Source of the DNA: Thermoplasmata archaeon
GTDB taxonomy: Archaea; Thermoplasmatota; Penumbrarchaeia; Penumbrarchaeales; Penumbrarchaeaceae
Assembly (NCBI GenBank): GCA_023145185.1
Contig: JAGLEG010000404.1
Location: 1 to 8,194, forward strand
Direction of reading: 5' to 3'
Length of the DNA: 8,194 nt
Of this stretch, positions 1-5,480 are shown piece by piece. The notes beneath the pieces were generated by a model, which worked only from the letters and a program-made list of their open reading frames with translations, made no database searches and was not told the origin of the DNA. The position numbers were made by a program, and so were the translations under genes. How positions within the stretch are numbered: the first letter of the stretch is position 1; every line of letters starts with the position of its first letter.

Positions 1-2
1 CC

Positions 3-83
3 GAAGTATCGGTTCAGATCATATTAGATCTGTCATTGTTGGGATCCGGCATGATAGAAGAGAGGAGAGACCCCCGCGGATGA
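3..83 (+). CDS. Possible C-terminal tail of an upstream protein (partial)
   Basis: Frame 3 is open from the left edge to a TGA at 81-83 and reads EVSVQIILDLSLLGSGMIEERR followed by DPRG. A hydrophobic stretch followed by a charged tail is plausible as a protein C-terminus, and a perfect 11-bp hairpin begins at the stop codon, as expected at a gene end. Only 26 codons are visible, so no family can be named. Frame 2 is also open here (2-136), but it gives an Arg/Pro-rich peptide that looks non-coding. This may equally be an intergenic sequence. Confidence 0.3.
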   Translation, partial: EVSVQIILDLSLLGSGMIEERRDPRG

Positions 84-106
84 AGGGGGGCCAAACCCCT
101 TCATCC
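78..106 (+). terminator. 11-bp hairpin between upstream reading frame and nob1
   Basis: The arms GGATGAAGGGG (78-88) and CCCCTTCATCC (96-106) are exact reverse complements around a 7-nt loop (89-95). The hairpin starts at the stop of the possible upstream frame and lies before the proposed nob1 promoter. No T-run follows, so it is not a classical intrinsic or archaeal poly-T terminator. It could instead stabilise an mRNA 3' end. The structure is seen directly; its role is inferred. Confidence 0.4.
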
Positions 107-145
107 TACCCCCGTGATCACTGGAACATGGGATGAAAGGTTTTT

Positions 146-152
146 CTAATAT
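146..152 (+). promoter_or_regulatory. Possible TATA box for a leaderless nob1 mRNA
   Basis: The sequence CTAATAT is centred about 23 nt before the ATG at 172, the distance expected if transcription starts at the start codon itself. No Shine-Dalgarno sequence precedes that ATG. The same arrangement is seen before the ATPase gene at 2032. A second AT-rich candidate lies at 21-26 but would give a long leader. Confidence 0.4.
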
Positions 153-171
153 CGCCCCCTCCAATATCATA

Positions 172-678
172 ATGGATCTCATCCTTGATGCCTCAGCACT
201 GCTCTCGGGGAAGTTCACCTCGATGCCCCCGGGGAACCAGAGGGTCTTGATCACATCCCTGGTGCGAGATGAAATTGGAAAAGGAGCACCAAAGAAGCTG
301 CTGGAGAGGCTTATCGATGCCGGGTTAAAGGTCCTGGACCCCGTCGATCTCAAGCCGGCAGAGGACGCAGCCACAAGCACCGGAGATCTCCCCTCTCTCT
401 CAAAACCAGACATATCGGTCATAGCCCTTGCTATCGAAACGGATGACCCGATGGTACTCACAGATGATTTCAGGGTACAGAACGTCTTAAAAAAATTGAA
501 GATACCCTTCGAGCCTGCCGGAGAGATAGGCGACAGGGCCATCAAGGAAGTGTGGACCTGGTCGTTCAGGTGCAGGGGGTGCGGCAGGTACTTCGATGAC
601 GGCGATAAGCTACCGGACTGCCCGATCTGCGGGTCGGAGCTCAAACGCTCAAGAAAAAAACCTAGGTCAGTGGAATGA
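172..678 (+). CDS. nob1: rRNA maturation endonuclease Nob1 (PIN domain plus zinc ribbon)
   Basis: This is an archaeal Nob1 homologue of 168 residues. The family cleaves the precursor at the 3' end of 16S rRNA during late small-subunit assembly in the cytoplasm. Residues 1 to about 125 form a PIN nuclease domain opening with MDLILDASALL. The likely metal-binding acids are D6, E34, D80 and D98/D99 (in VLTDDF). A C-terminal zinc ribbon follows, with CxxC pairs at 134/137 and 150/153, then a basic tail. Length and domain order fit archaeal Nob1. An in-frame ATG at 133 would add 13 residues. I prefer 172 because PIN proteins of this family begin almost directly at the hhhDxS strand and because a TATA-like box fits a leaderless start there. 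The 3' end overlaps the convergent ATPase gene by 17 bp. The PIN plus zinc-ribbon architecture makes the call secure; the start is less so. Confidence 0.88.
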   Translation: MDLILDASALLSGKFTSMPPGNQRVLITSLVRDEIGKGAPKKLLERLIDAGLKVLDPVDLKPAEDAATSTGDLPSLSKPDISVIALAIETDDPMVLTDDFRVQNVLKKLKIPFEPAGEIGDRAIKEVWTWSFRCRGCGRYFDDGDKLPDCPICGSELKRSRKKPRSVE

Positions 679-2032
679 TCTCCAGGTTTGGATATCCGAA
701 CTCGGGATGGGGCGTCAGGGCGTAGAGCGGCGTCCCGGGTTTTATGCCGTATATGCAGGGGATGGAGTGGATCTTCACCATCCTGACGTATACGTCGGAC
801 ATGTTCTTGATCCCCTGTCCTATCTTCAAACCGGGTTTGGCGAGGCCGATGCCAAGCGTCTTGGTGACCTTGGTCTTGGAGACGCCGGAAAGAAGATGTC
901 TCAAGGTGATGGATTCCCCCCTGAGGTACTCCATGGTATCCAGGCCAACGAAGTCCAGGTAGGGTTTACCCTCCTTTCCCCGGAGGCGGGAGATCACTTC
1001 CAGCCCCCTCTGCTGGGCCCCCTCCTTTCTCGTGGCCCCCATTGGGATTATGTAAGGTCTGCTGAGGGTGCTGGAGAAGTAGTCCAGAAAGAACAGCTTC
1101 TCGTTCAGCCTCTTGATGTCGATACTGCTCTCCAGGTCCTCTCTCAGCGTTTCGGGATGCTCGCCGGCGGGGGGCACCATAAGCACCCCGTAATCGTGAT
1201 AGAGGAAGTTCAGCAGGATCGGGCGCAGGAGCAGCATGTACTCGTCGTAGGTGATGTTGTCATCCACCTCAAGGATGTTGTAGGAGCCTTTCTTGTAGCC
1301 CCCCTTCAATATGTTATCGAAGTCGAAAAGGCCTGTGGAGAAGTGTGTTTCGCTATCGTCCACCGGGACCCAGGGATTTTTCTCCAAGTCGCTGAGGGAC
1401 CGTGGGCTGAAGGCCCTGAAGATACCCGTGTGAAGCGTCATGAGGTATCTGCTGTTCTCAACCTCTATGCTCCTCAGCTTATCGATGTGGATCGACCTGT
1501 ACCTGATCCCCTCGAACTCATTGAAGTGGATGGTCAGGACCCCACCTGCCATGTGGTCCAGATAGGTCGTCTCCTCCCTGTCCTGGACCATTATCGCGGA
1601 TACGTTCGTGCTCTGGACCAGGGAGATGATCTCCTTGATCTTCCTCTCGGGGTTCTCGTACTGTTCGGTGAGGGCGTCGATGGGGTCCAGAAGCATGAAG
1701 CCCATGGGCTGCTCCCTGGACTCCTCGAGTATCGTCTGGAACTCCCTCTTGAACCAGTTGGAGTCGGCTATCTTGTCGTTCTGGTTGAAGGCCTTGATGT
1801 TGTGTTCTTTCTCATCCTTGAGCCAGGGGATCTCCGCGTTCAGCTGATCGCGGTCCATTCGCGTGAAGATCGCCATCCCCTTCTGTCGTTTACACAGCAC
1901 CCTCATGAGCTCCAGGCCCAGAAGGGTCTTCCCGGAACCGGGTGGGCCCTTGATCAGAAGGATCTCCCCGACGTTGTCCCTGAAGAACTCGACGATCTCC
2001 TGTGGGATCGATCCGACTACCCCCTTGCTCAT
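662..2032 (-). CDS. RecA-superfamily ATPase, KaiC/GvpD/RAD55-like, with degenerate second domain
   Basis: This is a 456-residue cytoplasmic protein with two RecA/KaiC-like units. The first has a perfect Walker A motif, GPPGSGKT (29-36), and a Walker B-like strand MGFMLLDPID (110-119, D116). The second opens at about 231 with FSTGLFDFDNILKGGYKKGS, which matches the usual KaiC-family entry (STGhxxLDxhhxGGhxxGS). Where a P-loop should follow, it reads LEVDDNITYDEY, so this domain probably cannot bind ATP normally. One active and one dead RecA-like unit is known in archaeal KaiC/GvpD-type proteins, which are often linked to signalling or regulation; the role here is unknown. No gas-vesicle genes are nearby. 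The start at 2032 is supported by an AT-rich box about 23-25 nt upstream (leaderless). The gene is divergent from the small protein gene at 2094 and convergent with nob1. Confidence 0.8.
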   Translation of the reverse strand: MSKGVVGSIPQEIVEFFRDNVGEILLIKGPPGSGKTLLGLELMRVLCKRQKGMAIFTRMDRDQLNAEIPWLKDEKEHNIKAFNQNDKIADSNWFKREFQTILEESREQPMGFMLLDPIDALTEQYENPERKIKEIISLVQSTNVSAIMVQDREETTYLDHMAGGVLTIHFNEFEGIRYRSIHIDKLRSIEVENSRYLMTLHTGIFRAFSPRSLSDLEKNPWVPVDDSETHFSTGLFDFDNILKGGYKKGSYNILEVDDNITYDEYMLLLRPILLNFLYHDYGVLMVPPAGEHPETLREDLESSIDIKRLNEKLFFLDYFSSTLSRPYIIPMGATRKEGAQQRGLEVISRLRGKEGKPYLDFVGLDTMEYLRGESITLRHLLSGVSKTKVTKTLGIGLAKPGLKIGQGIKNMSDVYVRMVKIHSIPCIYGIKPGTPLYALTPHPEFGYPNLEIIPLT

Positions 2033-2050
2033 ACATGGTTAACCATCGCC

Positions 2051-2060
2051 AATTTTATTA
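2051..2060. promoter_or_regulatory. Shared AT-rich element of a divergent promoter region
   Basis: The 61-bp gap between the ATPase and the small protein gene has one AT-rich block, AATTTTATTA (2051-2060). Read on the minus strand it is TAATAAAATT, lying about 23-25 nt before the ATPase ATG, consistent with a TATA box and a leaderless transcript. Read on the plus strand it could serve the gene at 2094, giving a leader of roughly 10 nt that still contains GGAG (2083-2086), 7 nt before the ATG. Sharing one element would tie the two genes' expression together. Confidence 0.45.
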
Positions 2061-2093
2061 AGGTATTGCACGATTTGCACCTGGAGACGATCA

Positions 2094-2357
2094 ATGGCCG
2101 GCAACGATGAGAAGATCCATGACAGGATAAAGGTAGAGACCAGGGAGGGGGCGGATAAGGGGGCGCTTGACCTCGCAAATAAACTGGATCTCATGCTGAA
2201 CAGCCCGCTCTTTGAGAAGATGGTGCTTGAGACAGTGGGGGAGATGCTTCTCGAGGGGAAGCTGGATTACGACGAGGTCAGGGACCTGTTCGACACACCG
2301 GAGAACAACGCCAGGGAGTTCGCCCTCCGCTGGCTAAAGGATAAAGATGAACTGTAG
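2094..2357 (+). CDS. Small acidic helical protein of unknown function
   Basis: This 87-residue protein is not one I recognise. It is rich in Glu, Asp, Lys and Leu, has no cysteine, no signal peptide and no membrane segment, and looks almost wholly alpha-helical (for example residues 22-56, with ANKLDLMLNSPLFEKMVLET). A cytosolic protein-binding role is possible but is only a guess. Coding status is supported by a GGAG ribosome site 7 nt before the ATG, an AT-rich promoter block upstream, GAG-rich codon use like its neighbours, and a tight fit between two flanking genes. It is divergent from the KaiC-like ATPase and may share its promoter region. It ends 4 bp before the convergent OPT transporter stop, leaving no space for a terminator. 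Confidence 0.7.
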   Translation: MAGNDEKIHDRIKVETREGADKGALDLANKLDLMLNSPLFEKMVLETVGEMLLEGKLDYDEVRDLFDTPENNAREFALRWLKDKDEL

Positions 2358-2361
2358 GGTA

Positions 2362-4521
2362 TCAGAAGAGAAGGGGCACAACCAGCCAGAGGGCGACGAT
2401 GGTTCCCATAACCGCCTCTCCCACCATCAATCCGGTGGCCATCATGTAGGTCCCCAGGAGCTTGATGGTCTTCATCTCCTCACCCCATTTATTCGCCTTC
2501 ACCCGGGGCTCAAGCCATTTCTTCTCCCAGATATCCCTTGAGGCACCTCCCACAAGCATGGGGATCTGGATCCCCAGTGGGAGGTACATTCCCAGGCCGA
2601 AGGCGGTCCCCATGCCGATGAGGAGCTCCAGAAAGACCCCGATGGTCACACCGGCGAAGAAGAGCCTCCATTGTATGGCATCCGCCATGATGCCTTTTAC
2701 GAAGATGGTGAAGGCATAGGCCTGTGGGGCGGCGAGGTCGAGCTTCCCCTCCGCCAGGCCCAGGGAGAGTATCACTGCGGCTATCCCGGAGATGATCGCC
2801 CCGGGTATTATTCCCGGAGTGAGACCCCGGACCAGATCGTGCGGCCTGTTACCGCAGTACAATCCGTTCTTGAAGTTGAGGACCACGTCCCCTGACATGG
2901 AGATGGCGCCGGCGAAGACCGTGGTCCCCACAAGCGACATCACTATGATCTCCCCGGTCTCCATTCTGATGCCGAATATTGGTAGGATCTTCCAGAACGT
3001 CATCATGAGCACGAGAAGGACGATGAACGAGGTCGCTGAAACGGGCTCGGTCCCCGTTTCGCCCATGACCTTGACGGCTATTGCGCCCAGCAGGAACGTG
3101 AGGAATACCAGAAGGATGGAGAATATGATGGACGCCCACGGGTTGAATCCTCCCACGATGAACACCAGCGTCACCAGAACGAACGTCACCGCCATCATGA
3201 TCACGATGTGCTGGGAGGGCCACTCGTACCAGCCTTTCCCCGCCACGTAGGTGGTCCTGCTCCCATCGTCATCTTTACCCAGTGAGGTCATGTCCCGGAA
3301 CACGGTGGAAAAGAGGGGCACCATCTTGATCAAAGCGGTCATGCCCCCGCCCAGGATCGTGCCTATCGCCATCACCCGGGCGATGGAATATGCGGCCAGC
3401 GCGGGTGATAGGGGTATTCCCATATAATCCGAACCGATCAGGAGGCCCTCCTGGTCCAGCCTGAAGAACTCATCCATTGCGGACACGTCGAAGAACTCCC
3501 CGGTGTTCGCCCAGTAGAACGGCGCGTGGGTGAAGTACGCGATCGGGACCACAATGAACCACGTGAAGAAGGTTCCCAGGAAGATAAGGAACGCTGTCTT
3601 GAACTTCATGAACCACCCTATGCCGAACTGGATCGGTATCAGGGTGACCGAGAGAAAGGACCACGTGGCCGGCTCCTGGGTGAGGATGATATCTCCCGCG
3701 TAGTATCTATGGTCCAGGTTGAGGCCCATGGCGACCCTGTCCATGACGGACATCCTTCCGCTCAGTGCGGAGAAGGACCCTTCGGGTGAGAAGAGGGGAA
3801 AATCCCGAAAGAACGTGAAGATGGCGGTTCCCCCGATCCAGTAGAACGCCTGCTTGACCGAATGTTTTGCCTGGGACGTCGCCTCGGATGAAGTTGCCCT
3901 TGAGAGGTCAAGCAGCTTGACCGTGGCCTCGAAACCTGGAGTTGGCAGGGGGTCCTCCACAAGCCAAATTCTCCTGAAAATGATGAAGTACATGACCCCC
4001 AGGACGCCCGATATCATGGTTGCCGTTATCGCAATGGGGAGTAGGGAGGGAAGGATGGCTGGATCGATGAGGGGCGCACCATCCACCATTTCGGATTTTG
4101 ACAGCGCCAGTATGTAAATGGCCGGGAAGGTGAACACGAATCCGACGCAGATCATCGCCGCGCCGTTGGATGCAGTTGCGGCTATGTTCAGGGTTGCCGG
4201 GTTCCACTTCCACGCCATGCCGAGAAGATATACCATGTACCAGGAGCCGGCGATCACCATGCCGACCTTGAGGCCCACGTACTGGTTGATCATGGCGAAA
4301 AGGGCCCCGATCGCGATGGCCAGCATGACCTTCTTCCAGTCCCAGGCAGGGATGTCGAACGACTCTTTCCTGTTCTTCTCGTCCAGATACTGCTCAAGGG
4401 CGCCGGTGTTGAAGTTCGTGAACATCTCGGGGTCGAACCAGTTCATGGTCCCCTTTTCGATCTTCTCGATGCCCTTTGGGGTCATGGGATGTCTGTATGT
4501 GGATTTTCTGACCCTAGGCAT
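2362..4521 (-). CDS. OPT-family oligopeptide transporter
   Basis: This is a polytopic membrane protein of 719 residues. After a cytoplasmic N-terminal segment of about 60 residues, many hydrophobic segments follow across the whole length, in line with the 14-16 helices usual for the OPT family; I did not run a topology prediction. The first helices carry NQYVGLKVGM (79-88), the characteristic OPT N-terminal motif. Later parts contain the conserved FxxGVTIGVFLELLIGMG-type helix and the GGASRDIWEKK loop near the C-terminus. Family members take up oligopeptides or metal-chelate peptides by proton coupling; the substrate here cannot be read from sequence. The frame is open to an ATG at 4620, but that start overlaps the upstream zinc-ribbon gene. 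I chose 4521 because GGTGG (4526-4530) precedes it by 4 nt and a TATA-like box lies at 4586-4597. The gene may also be co-transcribed with the upstream membrane protein gene. Confidence 0.85.
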   Translation of the reverse strand: MPRVRKSTYRHPMTPKGIEKIEKGTMNWFDPEMFTNFNTGALEQYLDEKNRKESFDIPAWDWKKVMLAIAIGALFAMINQYVGLKVGMVIAGSWYMVYLLGMAWKWNPATLNIAATASNGAAMICVGFVFTFPAIYILALSKSEMVDGAPLIDPAILPSLLPIAITATMISGVLGVMYFIIFRRIWLVEDPLPTPGFEATVKLLDLSRATSSEATSQAKHSVKQAFYWIGGTAIFTFFRDFPLFSPEGSFSALSGRMSVMDRVAMGLNLDHRYYAGDIILTQEPATWSFLSVTLIPIQFGIGWFMKFKTAFLIFLGTFFTWFIVVPIAYFTHAPFYWANTGEFFDVSAMDEFFRLDQEGLLIGSDYMGIPLSPALAAYSIARVMAIGTILGGGMTALIKMVPLFSTVFRDMTSLGKDDDGSRTTYVAGKGWYEWPSQHIVIMMAVTFVLVTLVFIVGGFNPWASIIFSILLVFLTFLLGAIAVKVMGETGTEPVSATSFIVLLVLMMTFWKILPIFGIRMETGEIIVMSLVGTTVFAGAISMSGDVVLNFKNGLYCGNRPHDLVRGLTPGIIPGAIISGIAAVILSLGLAEGKLDLAAPQAYAFTIFVKGIMADAIQWRLFFAGVTIGVFLELLIGMGTAFGLGMYLPLGIQIPMLVGGASRDIWEKKWLEPRVKANKWGEEMKTIKLLGTYMMATGLMVGEAVMGTIVALWLVVPLLF

Positions 4522-4585
4522 CGAACCACCCAAAATACCAGTTACAATGTCCTGAAGCAGGACCAGGTCTGGGAAGGTGTATTGG

Positions 4586-4597
4586 ATATTAATAATT
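4586..4597 (-). promoter_or_regulatory. Possible TATA box for the OPT transporter
   Basis: On the minus strand this reads ATTATTAATATC. It is the most AT-rich point in the 91-bp gap between the zinc-ribbon gene stop and the transporter ATG. A start site about 25 nt downstream would give a leader of roughly 45 nt that includes the GGTGG ribosome site. This supports the transporter having its own promoter even though both genes lie on the same strand. Confidence 0.4.
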
Positions 4598-4612
4598 AGT
4601 TGGCCAGGTCTT

Positions 4613-5053
4613 TTAATCATCCAGCTTGAACGCGTTCACACCTGCCGTGATCCCGACAAAACCGATGGGGATACAGATAACGCTCCCCGCGATAAGTATC
4701 CCTCCACCCAGCTTGTTCTGTCCTATGCCTATCAGGATCAGGCCGATTATGGGAAGTACCACCGCCCATATACCCATCACCAATCCCGCGACGATGGCGG
4801 CTTCCGGCATGGTCGCAGAGAGCTGTATAACCGTATAAATAGCTGCAAAGAACCCAATCAGGATCTCAAGGGAACCAAGAAGCATCACTCCCGCTTTTGT
4901 CTGCAGGAAGCCTTTGTTCTTGAGGCCTTCATATTTGTAGTTTCTCTCCGCCTGCTCGTACAGGTCGTCCGAACCTTTGCTGATAGGCGATCCACAATTC
5001 GTGCAGTTGGTTCTTCCGTGGGGCACCATTGTCCCACACTTTGGACAGATCAT
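4613..5053 (-). CDS. Zinc-ribbon membrane protein, unknown function
   Basis: This 146-residue protein has an N-terminal zinc ribbon with CxxC pairs at C3/C6 and C17/C20 (MICPKCGTMV...NCTNCGSPI), a charged linker with several Tyr, Glu and Lys residues (about 28-50), and then three likely transmembrane helices (about 54-76, 86-110 and 115-140). It ends in a short acidic tail, FKLDD. The architecture of a cytosolic zinc ribbon joined to a small membrane bundle is common among uncharacterised archaeal proteins; I do not recognise a named family. GGAGAG lies about 9 nt before the ATG. It sits 91 bp upstream of the OPT transporter on the same strand, so an accessory or regulatory role for the transporter is possible but unproven. 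It is divergent from purS. Confidence 0.75.
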   Translation of the reverse strand: MICPKCGTMVPHGRTNCTNCGSPISKGSDDLYEQAERNYKYEGLKNKGFLQTKAGVMLLGSLEILIGFFAAIYTVIQLSATMPEAAIVAGLVMGIWAVVLPIIGLILIGIGQNKLGGGILIAGSVICIPIGFVGITAGVNAFKLDD

Positions 5054-5156
5054 CTACAACTCTCTCCTTTGGGGTTATTCTCCGGGCATAGATAGGCTAA
5101 TACCTACTTAACATTGGCTGAGGGTATGTTGAGTTGTTTTTCTCACCCTAGAATAA

Positions 5157-5167
5157 GATTTTAAGTA
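5157..5167 (+). promoter_or_regulatory. Likely TATA box for purSL
   Basis: GATTTTAAGTA is the clearest TATA-like element before purS. With the usual archaeal spacing of about 25 nt, transcription would start near 5187, at the edge of the inverted repeat at 5186-5206. The mRNA leader would be about 40 nt. Confidence 0.45.
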
Positions 5168-5185
5168 CCTCTCCTATACCCCAAT

Positions 5186-5206
5186 CGAGGATGTAAAATA
5201 TCCTCG
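5186..5206 (+). promoter_or_regulatory. Inverted repeat at the predicted purS transcription start (operator or leader hairpin)
   Basis: The arms CGAGGAT (5186-5192) and ATCCTCG (5200-5206) are exact reverse complements around GTAAAAT. In RNA the stem could extend inward by a G-U and a U-A pair. The site coincides with the expected transcription start and lies 21 nt before the purS ATG, so it could be a repressor operator or a leader hairpin in the purine operon. The symmetry is seen directly; the regulatory role is inferred. Confidence 0.4.
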
Positions 5207-5227
5207 TCAGTACAGGATGGATTTCAG

Positions 5228-5470
5228 ATGTTCGCCGTTGAGGTCAAAGTGGGTTTGAAGAAAGGTGTGAGCGATCCTGAGGGGTCCAATACGAGGAAAT
5301 CACTGGAGCTCCTGGGTTATGAGGAGGTCAAGGAGGTGAGGTCCCTGAAGGTCTACCGGATGCAGATCGATGCGACATCCCGTGAGGAGGCCCAAAAGAG
5401 GCTGGAGGAGATGTGCAAGAGGCTGCTGTCGAACCCCGTGATCAACACGCACGAGATAGTATTTCTGTGA
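5228..5470 (+). CDS. purS: Phosphoribosylformylglycinamidine synthase, PurS subunit
   Basis: PurS is the small structural subunit of formylglycinamidine ribonucleotide (FGAM) synthase in archaea and Gram-positive-type bacteria. Its dimer bridges PurL and the glutaminase PurQ so that ammonia can reach the PurL active site. The protein has 80 residues, the usual family length. It shows the typical order: the opening strand FAVEVKVGLKKGVSDPEG, a helix with TRKSLELLGYEEVKEVRSLKVYRM, and the closing LLSNPVINTHEIVFL, close to the conserved NPVIE(D)Y ending of the family. A TATA-like box and an inverted repeat precede it. It ends 10 bp before purL, so the two are almost certainly co-transcribed. Codon use matches the archaeal genes to the left. 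Expected partners are the adjacent purL and a purQ that is not in the window. Confidence 0.92.
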   Translation: MFAVEVKVGLKKGVSDPEGSNTRKSLELLGYEEVKEVRSLKVYRMQIDATSREEAQKRLEEMCKRLLSNPVINTHEIVFL

Positions 5471-5473
5471 GGT
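5469..5473 (+). promoter_or_regulatory. Ribosome binding site of purL overlapping the purS stop
   Basis: GAGGT overlaps the last bases of the purS TGA and lies 7 nt before the purL ATG. It supports 5481 as the purL start and suggests coupled translation of purS and purL. Confidence 0.5.
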
Positions 5474-5480
5474 TGCTGGG

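Noticed and set aside
15..32. CAGATC-atatta-GATCTG inverted repeat as an operator
   Set aside because: The symmetry is real but short, and the stretch may be inside the coding tail of an upstream gene. Without context it is too weak to call an operator.
33..644. Minus-strand open frame opposite nob1
   Set aside because: It gives a Ser/Pro-rich translation without motifs and is fully explained as a shadow of the nob1 PIN domain coding strand.
596..2110. Long plus-strand open frame (about 500 codons) opposite the ATPase gene
   Set aside because: It is antisense to a gene with clear Walker motifs. Its translation is a low-information Leu/Val/Gly/Asp-rich sequence with no family signal, caused by GAG/CTC-type codon bias on the other strand.
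4522..4620. N-terminal extension of the OPT transporter to the ATG at 4620
   Set aside because: It would overlap the zinc-ribbon gene by 8 bp and place the TATA-like box inside the coding region. The extra 33 residues are not typical, while 4521 has a ribosome site.
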